This document shows positions 41,562 to 49,461 of a DNA stretch of 64,000 bases, piece by piece. A program made the position numbers and the translations under genes. Position 1 is the first letter of the stretch. The number at the start of each line of letters is the position of its first letter. The stretch is from Sulfuricella sp. (lineage in GTDB: Bacteria; Pseudomonadota; Gammaproteobacteria; Burkholderiales; Sulfuricellaceae), in the NCBI GenBank assembly GCA_023266195.1, contig JAHFRP010000001.1:124001-188000 (forward strand). The letters run 5' to 3'. The notes beneath the pieces were generated by a model that did no database searches, was not told the origin of the DNA, and saw only the letters and a list, made by a program, of their open reading frames with translations.

Positions 41562-42770
41562 ATGAACAAGAAACTTTTGGCTGTGGCAATTGCTGCCGCA
41601 CTGGCACCTGTCGCTGCGATGGCCGACGGCAACGTGACCGTTTACGGTCAGATGAACGTTTCCGTTGACTCGGTCGATACCGGCCGCACCGCTGGTGGCG
41701 TTCGCACCACCCAGATCAACGACAACACCTCCCGCCTGGGCTTCAAGGGTACCGAATCCCTGGGCAACGGCCTGACCACCGTGTGGCAGATCGAAGGTTC
41801 CGTCGCCGGCGACGGCGCTGCGTCCACCGTGTCCGGCCAAACTGCTGCGACCGGCGGCGCTAGCACGGCCGGCACCATCGGCACGCGCAACACCTTCGTC
41901 GGCCTGACCGGCGGCTTCGGTACCGCGATCCTGGGTCGCCACGACACCCCGTACAAGCTGTCCACCCGCGGCCTCGACGTGTTCGCCGACGGCATCGCCG
42001 ACAACCGCTCCCTGATGGGCCAATCCGGCAACGGCGCGACCACGTTCGACGGCCGTCAATCCAACGTGATCGCCTACATCTCGCCGACGGTGAGCGGCGT
42101 GACCGGCGCCATCGGCTACGTGGCCGGCGCTGAAAACGCTACCCTTCCCGCTCAGACCAAGGGCGATGCCTGGTCCGCCATGGTCAACTACGGCAACGGC
42201 CCGGTCTACGCCAGCTTGGCTTATGAGAAGCACAACGTGGGCACCGCTTGTACCGGCACCTTGGGCGATCCTACGGCTGCGTGTCCGGCTGCGGGCTTTG
42301 TCCTGGATGGCGCCAATGAAAGCGCCTGGAAACTCGGCCTGGGCTACACCATGGACGCGTTGAAGATTGGTTTTGCTTATGAGAAGACCAGCGACAACTT
42401 TGGTACCAAGCTTGGTGCGCCGGATAGCAATATCTTCGGCCATCACTCCTACTACCTGAGCGGTGCCTACACCATGGGCGCCAACGTTCTGAAACTGGCC
42501 TACACCAAGACCGGTGACTTGAACGGCGTTGCTAGCCTCGGTCACAGCGCGACCGGCGCCAAGCAGTGGACCCTCGGCGTGGATCACAACATGAGCAAGC
42601 GTACTGCGGTTTACGCCTTGTACTCCAAGCTGAGCAACGACACCAACGGTATCTATGGCCTGACCGGCGGCTCCAATGGCGGCGTTGCTGCTAGCTCCCC
42701 TATTTTTGGCGGTGTTGGGGTTAACCAAGCTCCGAGCGTTTTCTCTCTGGGTATGCGTCACTCCTTCTAA
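41562..42770 (+). CDS. Gram-negative trimeric porin (betaproteobacterial type)
   Basis: A 402-residue outer membrane porin. Signal peptide MNKKLLAVAIAAALAPVAAM-ADG; then VTVYGQMNVSVDSVDTG, TSRLGFKGTESLGNGLTTVW, AILGRHDTPYKLSTRGLDVF, typical of OmpC-like porins in this class. It ends GMRHSF, with the terminal Phe needed for assembly. AAGGAGAG precedes the ATG. A strong terminator follows. The upstream 258 bp contain no gene. Confidence 0.95.
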   Translation: MNKKLLAVAIAAALAPVAAMADGNVTVYGQMNVSVDSVDTGRTAGGVRTTQINDNTSRLGFKGTESLGNGLTTVWQIEGSVAGDGAASTVSGQTAATGGASTAGTIGTRNTFVGLTGGFGTAILGRHDTPYKLSTRGLDVFADGIADNRSLMGQSGNGATTFDGRQSNVIAYISPTVSGVTGAIGYVAGAENATLPAQTKGDAWSAMVNYGNGPVYASLAYEKHNVGTACTGTLGDPTAACPAAGFVLDGANESAWKLGLGYTMDALKIGFAYEKTSDNFGTKLGAPDSNIFGHHSYYLSGAYTMGANVLKLAYTKTGDLNGVASLGHSATGAKQWTLGVDHNMSKRTAVYALYSKLSNDTNGIYGLTGGSNGGVAASSPIFGGVGVNQAPSVFSLGMRHSF

Positions 42771-42811
42771 TTTCACGCCGGCCTGGCCGGTTTGAAGTTT
42801 GAAGATTGAAA

Positions 42812-42837
42812 CGGGCCTCTTCGGAGGCCCGTTTTTT
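42812..42837 (+). terminator. Rho-independent terminator after the porin
   Basis: CGGGCCTC-TTCG-GAGGCCCG then six T. Confidence 0.93.
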
Positions 42838-42880
42838 GTTATAGTGTTTCCAGTTCGCGTAGGCAATAACCGGCGGGCAT

Positions 42881-42927
42881 TGAGTAAATAGGGGACATGA
42901 GTAAATAGGGGACCACTGAGTAAATAG
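42881..42927. repeat. TGAGTAAATAGGGGAC direct repeats
   Basis: TGAGTAAATAGGGGAC at 42881 and 42898 and a partial copy at 42917. About 130 bp on, AAAACCGTGGTCTGTCCCC (43054-43072) matches 39870-39888 exactly, and GTCCCCGATTCC is tandem there. The 436-bp gap to murI holds only the terminator and these repeats. Confidence 0.65.
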
Positions 42928-43206
42928 AATTTCGCGCTTGGCGATGAACGTTTCGCGGCTCAAATCTCGTCGGCACTCGGGATGCGCGCTATACCCGGAA
43001 AGTCGGGGCGGCCACGAAATGAGTTGAAACAAGGTGCATTTTAGGCTGCGACAAAAACCGTGGTCTGTCCCCGATTCCCGCGTGTCCCCGATTCCGCGCG
43101 CCGATTCCGCGCGTTTTCCCTGCAATTTTCGAGAAAACAGATGCGTGGCAATATATCTGCCTGCTTGTCGCGCAGGTGCCATCAGCAAGTGTAGGGCGGA
43201 CACGAA

Positions 43207-44013
43207 CTACCACTTCACCACATGTACGTTGGATAGCGTGCGCCCCAGGAAACGCTCGCCGATGGTCTGGAACCTGAGCGGCACGTCAGTGACGTAGAAA
43301 TTGTATTGCGGCGGCAGGCGCTGGGGATTGGTGAGGCTCATGTCGCCGAGCAGCGCGGCGGCTTCTTCCGCCATCGCCTCAGCCGAATCCACCAGCCGCA
43401 CTCCGCGGCCCGCCACTTCCTGCAAGAGCGGCTTGAGCAGCGGATAGTGGGTGCAGCCCAGCACCAGGGTGTCGATATCCTGCGCCAGCACCGGCTTGAG
43501 ATATTCCTGCGCGGTCAGGCGGGTGACCTGGTGATCGAGCCAGCCTTCCTCTACCAGCGGCACGAACAGCGGGCAGGCCTGGGAAAAAATCCGTACTTCC
43601 GGCTCGTACTGGTGAATGGCACGCGCATAGGCGTTGCTGTTGATGGTGGTGGGGGTGCCGATCACTCCCACCTGCTTTCTGGTCGAGGCGGCGATCGCGC
43701 CGAGCGCGCCGGCGTCGATTACGTCCAGCACCGGCACCGGGGAAAGATCCTTCACCACCTGCGAGGCCACCGCCGCCATGGTATTGCAGGCGATAACCAG
43801 CAGTTTGACGCGCTTGGCGAGCAGGAATTCCGCGATCTGGGTGGTGTAATGGGCGATGGTTTCGACCGATTTAACGCCGTATGGAACGCGCGCGGTGTCG
43901 CCGAAATAGACGATATCTTCGAACGGCAGGCGCTCCATCAGGGCGCGCACCACGGTCAGGCCGCCTACGCCGGAATCGAAAACGCCAATGGGGTTGCTGG
44001 AGTCGGGGTGCAT
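43207..44013 (-). CDS. murI: Glutamate racemase
   Basis: A 268-residue enzyme making D-glutamate for peptidoglycan. IGVFDSGVGGLTVVRAL, VIACNTMAA (first catalytic Cys) and LVLGCTHYPLLKPLLQ (second Cys) are all present, with YFGDTARVPYG between. Length is normal. It is alone, converging with the porin. Confidence 0.96.
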   Translation of the reverse strand: MHPDSSNPIGVFDSGVGGLTVVRALMERLPFEDIVYFGDTARVPYGVKSVETIAHYTTQIAEFLLAKRVKLLVIACNTMAAVASQVVKDLSPVPVLDVIDAGALGAIAASTRKQVGVIGTPTTINSNAYARAIHQYEPEVRIFSQACPLFVPLVEEGWLDHQVTRLTAQEYLKPVLAQDIDTLVLGCTHYPLLKPLLQEVAGRGVRLVDSAEAMAEEAAALLGDMSLTNPQRLPPQYNFYVTDVPLRFQTIGERFLGRTLSNVHVVKW

Positions 44014-44291
44014 GGGATGTCCGCGTTGTGGTTACGCGCCATTATAATTAAATTACGGTAGCGGGGTGCGCCAAACGAGAACCAGGGTTGTTTCGTGTCG
44101 CGGCCGACATCGAATGCGTGTCGCGGTATGAATTCTGTACGAATATTAATTAAACAGAAGGAGCGGCAAAACGATAAAATTGACGTGCCACACAACCGAC
44201 AGTCGCACCGGTCAAATCGTGCCGCGACCAAGTTGTTTCAGCGGGTCTTGCATATGAAATTCCTTTCTATCGCTGGGGCGATCTAGAAATC

Positions 44292-46172
44292 ATGGACGAA
44301 TCAACCTCCTTAGCCTGCCGCGTCCTCCTGGTGGAAGACGATCCGTGCGATGCCCGGCTGGTGTGCCAGGCATTGCATGCCAGCGGCGAGCCCCGTTTCG
44401 ACACCGTCTGGGTGACCACCCTCGCCGAGGCGCGCCGGCAGCTGTTCGAGAACCCGCCCGACGTGCTGCTGCTGGATTTGTCGCTGCCCGATTCGAGCGG
44501 GCTCGATACGGTGCGCTTGGGTGTGCATGCGGCGGGCGGCTTGCCGCTCATCGTGCTCACCGGCCGCGACGACAGCGGCTTCGCGCTGCAGACCCTCGAG
44601 GTCGGCGCGCAGGATTACCTGGTCAAGGGCCGTTTCGATACCGACGACCTGGTCCGCGCCATCCGCTACGCCATCAGCCGGGGCCGGCTGGAACAGCGCC
44701 TGGCGGAGACCGGGATGCACCTGCTCACCCTGATCAACGCCATGCCCGACATCATCTGCTTCAAGGATGGGGAAGGGCGCTGGCTGGAGGCCAACGATTT
44801 CGCCCTCGAACTGTTCCAGCTGGAGGGCGTGGACTATCGCGGCAAGAAGGATTCGGAACTGGCCGCCCATCAGGATTTCTACCGCGAGACTTTCCTGGCC
44901 TGTGAAGCCAGCGACGAGGCCGCCTGGCGGGCCGGCGGCGCGAGCCAGGAGGAGGAGATTATCCCGCGGCCGGACACGTCGCCGCTGGTATTCGAGATCG
45001 TCAGGGTGCCGCTGTTTCACGAGGACGGCCGCCGCAAGGGGCTGGTGGTGGTCGGGCGCGATATCACCAAGCGCAAACAGGCAGAGGTGGAGCTGGAATT
45101 CCGGCATGTTCTCCTGGTCACGCTGCAGGAGACCACCCTCGACGGCGTCCTGGTGGTCGATGAGGCCGGCAATATCCTGTTCTACAACCGTCGTTTCGTC
45201 GAAATGTGGGGAATCCCTGCGGAAACCATCGCTGCCCGCTCCGACGCACCCGTCCTGAAGCTGGTGGTGGACCAGGTGGCTGAGCCGCGGCGGTTTCTCG
45301 AAAAGGTAAGGTATCTTTATGCCCACCAGCGGGAAATCGGCCAGGACGAACTGGCGCTCAAGGACGGCCGGATTGTTGAACGCTATTCCGCGCCGGTATT
45401 CGGCTATCGCGATCAATACTACGCACGGGTGTGGTATTTCCGCGACATGACCGAGAAAAAGCTGGCGGAGGAGAGGCTCAAGGCGTCGAACCTGGAACTG
45501 CAACGGCTGGCTACCCACCTGGAAGTGGTCAGGGAGGAGGAACAAAAGCGCATCGCGCGCGAACTGCACGACGAAATGGGCGGTGTGCTGGCCGCGCTCA
45601 ATATCAACGTTTCGCTGCTGGCAGCGGATATTCCGGCGGCAATGCCGCAGCTCCTGACTGACGTGGGCAGCCTGGAAAAGCTGGTGGCCGATGGCATCAA
45701 GACCATGCGTCAGACAGTCGCGGCGTTGCGGCCGTCGCTTCTGGATGAAGTGGGCCTTAAGTTGTCGATCGAAAAATACGTGCAGGAATTCAAGCAGAAC
45801 ACCGGCGTCGAGTGCGAACTGCGCCTGCCCGAGGAAGACCTGGTGCTGGATGCAAACCAGGCCGCAGCGATTTTCCGCATCGCCCAGGAAGCGTTGACCA
45901 ACGTGGTAAGGCACGCCGCCGCCGACAAGGTCAATATCACCTTGAGCGAATGGGACGGAACGCTGATGCTGACGGTGAAGGACAACGGCAGGGGCTTCGA
46001 TCCGGCCACCAGCAAGGCCAGATCCTTCGGCCTGCTCGGGATAAGGGAGCGCGCCGCCATGGCGGGCGGCAAGGCCGAAATCATCAGTCAAGTCGGCAAG
46101 GGTACGACAATCAGGGTGAGCATGGCGGCCAGGGCCGGAATGAAGCACCGCCGCCAGGATTTTGAATTTTAG
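44292..46172 (+). CDS. Hybrid sensor kinase: REC-PAS-PAS-HisKA_3
   Basis: A 626-residue soluble kinase. An N-terminal receiver has LLVEDDPCDA and Asp62 in LLLDLSLPDSSG; PAS domains cover about 145-265 (INAMPDIICFKDGEG) and 275-395 (DGVLVVDEAGNILFYNRRFV); RIARELHDEMGGVLAALNIN holds His426 of a NarX/HisKA_3 dimerisation domain; the ATPase has EALTNVVRHA, DNGRGFD and GLLGIRERA. Such kinases usually pair with a LuxR-type regulator, absent here. The 278 bp before it show no gene. Confidence 0.9.
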   Translation: MDESTSLACRVLLVEDDPCDARLVCQALHASGEPRFDTVWVTTLAEARRQLFENPPDVLLLDLSLPDSSGLDTVRLGVHAAGGLPLIVLTGRDDSGFALQTLEVGAQDYLVKGRFDTDDLVRAIRYAISRGRLEQRLAETGMHLLTLINAMPDIICFKDGEGRWLEANDFALELFQLEGVDYRGKKDSELAAHQDFYRETFLACEASDEAAWRAGGASQEEEIIPRPDTSPLVFEIVRVPLFHEDGRRKGLVVVGRDITKRKQAEVELEFRHVLLVTLQETTLDGVLVVDEAGNILFYNRRFVEMWGIPAETIAARSDAPVLKLVVDQVAEPRRFLEKVRYLYAHQREIGQDELALKDGRIVERYSAPVFGYRDQYYARVWYFRDMTEKKLAEERLKASNLELQRLATHLEVVREEEQKRIARELHDEMGGVLAALNINVSLLAADIPAAMPQLLTDVGSLEKLVADGIKTMRQTVAALRPSLLDEVGLKLSIEKYVQEFKQNTGVECELRLPEEDLVLDANQAAAIFRIAQEALTNVVRHAAADKVNITLSEWDGTLMLTVKDNGRGFDPATSKARSFGLLGIRERAAMAGGKAEIISQVGKGTTIRVSMAARAGMKHRRQDFEF

Positions 46173-46283
46173 CCTGAAAATCGCGAGCCATTGTTTCGTG
46201 GGAGCCCGATTTAACCAGCCGCTCTCAAGAAACACCATGCAACCCATTGATTATGTCGGGTGTGCCGTGAGTGCCAGTGGCCG

Positions 46284-46308
46284 CAATGGTGCGCACGGCG
46301 CATCCTAC
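46284..46308 (-). repeat. Single REP element
   Basis: On the minus strand GTAGGATGCGCCGTGCGCAC (+CATTG): GTAG plus a GTGCGC-type hairpin. It lies in the 309-bp gap before the cytochrome gene, which otherwise holds only the candidate promoter. Confidence 0.6.
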
Positions 46309-46406
46309 AGCGGTTCTTCGGCGCGATTTGCGGCATAGGGCCGAATACCTCGCTAACCCATCGTTTCCCGGCCGGCGTTTCAGGCTTCCACCACCAGCAC
46401 TCTGAC

Positions 46407-46435
46407 TTGGGCCTGGTTTACATTTGCCGTACAAT
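46407..46435 (+). promoter_or_regulatory. Candidate promoter for the cytochrome gene
   Basis: TTGGGC, 17-bp spacer, TACAAT; the -10 is 47 bp before the start codon. Moderate match. Confidence 0.45.
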
Positions 46436-46481
46436 CCCCATTGTCGATTTGTGTCATTTGTGTGTCAGAGGAGATTGGTAA

Positions 46482-47270
46482 GTGGTTGGTAAGTCGAGTA
46501 AATATGTTTTTCTGTTGGCGGCTGTTCTGGCGCTGTCCCCAGCGGGCGGTCTCGCGGCAACCAAGAAAGTGGCCAAGAAAACCGTCAAAGCGCCGGTCGT
46601 CGAGGCGCCCGAAGCGGCACCAGCCAACAAGCCGGTCGTTACCCAGATTTCCGCCGCTATCGCGGCGCTCAAAGCCGATCCCGAGACCGGGCGCCAGATC
46701 AACGGCGTGTGCGCGGCCTGCCACGGCGATTCGGGCCAGGGCGGCAAGAAGGGCGAATATCCCCGGCTGGCGGGACAGAACGTCGAATATCTGATGGGAC
46801 AGCTGCACAAGTTCAAGGGGCGCAACCGGAGCAACATGCCCATGTTCCCCTATACCGAGGAGCGCGAACTGCCGGACGAGGATATCGTGCACATTTCGGC
46901 CTATCTCGCTTCCATCAAGCTGGACACCGCCTATCCGGTGTTCAAGGACACCGACGATGCGCTGACCCGGCTGCAGGCGACGGAAAAAGTGCTCAACATT
47001 CCCCGCTCGGAGGGAGACATAGAGGCCGGCGCCAAGCGCTACAAATCAGAATGCGCCTCCTGCCACGGCCATACCGGGATGGGCAAGCGCGCGGTGCCGA
47101 TGCTGACCGGCCAGTACACGGTCTATCTCAAGCGCCAGATCGACAAGTTCATCAAGGGCGAGCGCCTCCACGACGAGGATGAAAAGGATACGAGCAAGGA
47201 ATTGCTGAGTCAGCTCAAGCCGGAGGAGATACGGGATATCCTGGCGTATCTCACCACGCTGGACGACTGA
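46482..47270 (+). CDS. Diheme cytochrome c (c4-like)
   Basis: A 262-residue periplasmic electron carrier. A signal peptide (KYVFLLAAVLALSPAGGLA) precedes a Lys/Ala/Pro-rich stretch (TKKVAKKTVKAPVVEAPEAA), then two c-type domains with CAACH and CASCH haem sites and Met ligands probably in NMPMFPY and VPMLTGQ. It uses a GTG start with AGAGGAG before it. Likely carries electrons to a terminal oxidase; no oxidase gene is near. Confidence 0.92.
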   Translation: MVGKSSKYVFLLAAVLALSPAGGLAATKKVAKKTVKAPVVEAPEAAPANKPVVTQISAAIAALKADPETGRQINGVCAACHGDSGQGGKKGEYPRLAGQNVEYLMGQLHKFKGRNRSNMPMFPYTEERELPDEDIVHISAYLASIKLDTAYPVFKDTDDALTRLQATEKVLNIPRSEGDIEAGAKRYKSECASCHGHTGMGKRAVPMLTGQYTVYLKRQIDKFIKGERLHDEDEKDTSKELLSQLKPEEIRDILAYLTTLDD

Positions 47271-47391
47271 ATGGGTATAACCGGAGCCGTGGGCTTTGTG
47301 GGCACGGCTTTGGCGTGCAGCCAGGCTGAAAGCCTGACCCACATGATGCGGCCCAGGTTCCGCCAATTACTGACGTTGGCCGAGTGATCAT

Positions 47392-47435
47392 GTAGGGCGG
47401 GCTCCGCCCGCCGTGGCGGGCAGAGCCCGCCCTAC
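47392..47435. repeat. REPIN, GTAGGGCGGGC type
   Basis: GTAGGGCGGGCTCCGCCCGC and the inverted GCGGGCAGAGCCCGCCCTAC-like arm, almost no spacer. It lies between convergent cytochrome and queG genes. Confidence 0.8.
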
Positions 47436-47470
47436 GTTTTCATGGGGTACGACTTCAGCTGTCATACCCA

Positions 47471-48577
47471 TTAGGGCGCATCTGGCCGCACGGCAAAAGC
47501 TGTGCCTGCCCGCTGTCTTTCCAGCGCCCACTCTACATGTTCCCGCACCAGCGCGGACGGGTGGTCGAGCCGCTCTTGCAGGGCGGCGACCGCTTCCGCC
47601 GAGGGCGGCGCGTTGCCCAACCCCACCGCCAGATTGCGCAGCCAGCGCTCGTGGCCGATGCGGCGGATCGGGCTGCCGGCGAGTCTGGCGTTGAATTCCG
47701 CTTCGCTCCACACGAACAGCGCCGCCAGCGCGGCGTCGTCCAGTCCGTGGCGCACGTTGAAATCGGCTTCGCGCGTGGCCTGGCCGAATTTGTCCCAGGG
47801 GCAGGCGAGCTGGCAGTCGTCGCAGCCGTAGACGCGGTTGCCGATCAGCGGGCGCAATTTCACCGGAATCGCGCCTTTCAGCTCGATGGTGAGGTAGGAA
47901 ATGCAGCGCCGCGCATCGACCTGGTAGGGCGCGACGATGGCGCCGGTGGGGCAGGCGGGGCGGCACTTTTCGCAGCTGCCGCAATGGCTTTGCTCGGACT
48001 CGTCCACGGGCAGCGGCAGATCGGTATACAGCTCGCCCAGGAAAAAGCGCGAGCCGGCCTGGCGCGACAGCAGCATCGAATGTTTGCCGCGCCAGCCGAG
48101 CCCGCTCCGGCTGGCCAGTTCGACTTCCATCACCGGCGCGCTGTCGGTGAAGGCGCGATACTGGAACGGGCCGATCTCCCGCTCGATTCTTTCCGCCAGT
48201 TTTTGCAGGCGGGCGCGCACCAGCTTGTGATAGTCGCGCCCCAGCGCGTAGCGCGAGATGAATGCCTTGCCCCCGTCCGCCAGCACTTCCCGGCTGTTGC
48301 GCGCCTGCGGCGGGAGATAGGCCATGCGCGCGGTGACGATGCGCAGCGTGCCCGGCACCAATTCCTGCGGGCGGCTGCGCTTCACTCCGTGGTTTGCCAT
48401 ATAATCCATCTCGCCGTGGCGGCCTTGCACCAGCCATTCCAGCAGGCGCGCTTCGGCCTGGCCGAGGTCGGTGCCGGCGATGCCGACCGCCTGAAAACCG
48501 AGTTCCATTCCCCAGGCCTTGATATTTGCGGCGAGCTGCCGTAAATCCAGGTTAGAGTAGTCAGCGAGTATATTCAC
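47471..48577 (-). CDS. queG: Epoxyqueuosine reductase
   Basis: A 368-residue enzyme that completes queuosine in tRNA using cobalamin and two [4Fe-4S] clusters: CGSCEKCRPACPTGAI and CDDCQLACPWDKF. YRAFTDSAPVMEVELA and GWRGKHSMLLSRQAGS are QueG hallmarks; a HEAT-like C-terminal segment ends the protein. Divergent from tsaE, the usual arrangement in this class. Confidence 0.96.
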   Translation of the reverse strand: MNILADYSNLDLRQLAANIKAWGMELGFQAVGIAGTDLGQAEARLLEWLVQGRHGEMDYMANHGVKRSRPQELVPGTLRIVTARMAYLPPQARNSREVLADGGKAFISRYALGRDYHKLVRARLQKLAERIEREIGPFQYRAFTDSAPVMEVELASRSGLGWRGKHSMLLSRQAGSRFFLGELYTDLPLPVDESEQSHCGSCEKCRPACPTGAIVAPYQVDARRCISYLTIELKGAIPVKLRPLIGNRVYGCDDCQLACPWDKFGQATREADFNVRHGLDDAALAALFVWSEAEFNARLAGSPIRRIGHERWLRNLAVGLGNAPPSAEAVAALQERLDHPSALVREHVEWALERQRAGTAFAVRPDAP

Positions 48578-48729
48578 GTGCCCAGTTTAACCTAGAAACC
48601 TCGGTTGACCGCTTGCCATGAAGGTTAACATTTTGGTTCTATAAGGCTTTGTCATGATATTTTCATTCACTCATATAGTGAGAGCGCTACGGGCCGGATT
48701 GCACGGTTTTGCGGGCGCATGGCGGTGTT

Positions 48730-48915
48730 GTCTCGCCGGAACGAGCAGCTTTGCTGCCGTTCCCGGCGGGGACGCCCTTTACGGGTGCAGCTCCTTGGAA
48801 TGGAATAACCATTCCGCGTCGTTGCGCCTAGCCCTGCATACGATCTTTCACGAGCTTCAGCTCGTAGAAAGTCGGAGTCCTTTAGGGCACCCGCAAAACC
48901 GCACACTCCAGCCCG
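48730..48915. repeat. Modular palindrome between queG and tsaE
   Basis: GTCTCGCCG - hairpin GAACG-AGCAGC-TTT-GCTGC-CGTTC - CGGCGGGGAC, then the second module ATACGATCTTTC - ACGAGC-TTCA-GCTCGT - AGAAAGTCGGAGT. Both modules occur in the hoxX insert with different hairpins. It takes up most of the 374-bp gap. Confidence 0.75.
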
Positions 48916-48951
48916 TCCAACCGAGGTTTCTAGGTTTATGAAAACGACGCA

Positions 48952-49461
48952 ATGCCGAAAATAGAGCGCTTTCTGGCCGACGAGGCCGCGACCGGGGCAT
49001 TCGGCGCGGAGCTGGCTTCGGTGCTGGTTTCCGGCCTGGTCGTCACGTTGAGCGGCGACCTCGGCGCGGGCAAGACCGCCCTGGTGCGCGCCGTGCTGCG
49101 CGCGCTGGGCCATGCGGGGAAAGTTAAAAGCCCGACCTATGCCCTGGTTGAAATTTATGCGATTTCTAGCTTATACTTATATCACTTTGATTTTTATCGA
49201 TTCAACGATCCAGATGAGTGGCACGAGGCGGGTTTCCGCGAATATTTCAATCCTCATTCGGTCTGTTTCGTGGAATGGCCGGAAAAAGCCGGCGGCCTGC
49301 TGCCGGCGGCGGACATCGCGATCCGGCTCCGCATCGAGGGAACGGGTCGGGAGATCGCGCTCGAAGCGGGCAGCGAGAAGGGCAAACGATGTTTGCTGGG
49401 GCTAATATCAAATCCGCGAAGCGCACCTCGCCCCCCTCTCCCGCAGGCGGGAGAGGGTTAG
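48952..49461 (+). CDS. tsaE: tRNA t6A synthesis ATPase TsaE
   Basis: A 169-residue P-loop protein: LSGDLGAGKTALVRAVLRAL (Walker A), KSPTYALVE, and HFDFYRF and FVEWPEKAG. It supports TsaB/TsaD in making t6A37 of tRNA. The C-terminal ISNPRSAPRPPLPQAGEG comes from repeat DNA (49434-49457) and overlaps amiC, so the native end has been replaced. Confidence 0.94.
   Translation: MPKIERFLADEAATGAFGAELASVLVSGLVVTLSGDLGAGKTALVRAVLRALGHAGKVKSPTYALVEIYAISSLYLYHFDFYRFNDPDEWHEAGFREYFNPHSVCFVEWPEKAGGLLPAADIAIRLRIEGTGREIALEAGSEKGKRCLLGLISNPRSAPRPPLPQAGEG

Noticed and set aside
48654-48941. A 95-codon ORF before tsaE
   Set aside because: It is made almost wholly of the modular palindrome; composition is not protein-like and no ribosome site fits.
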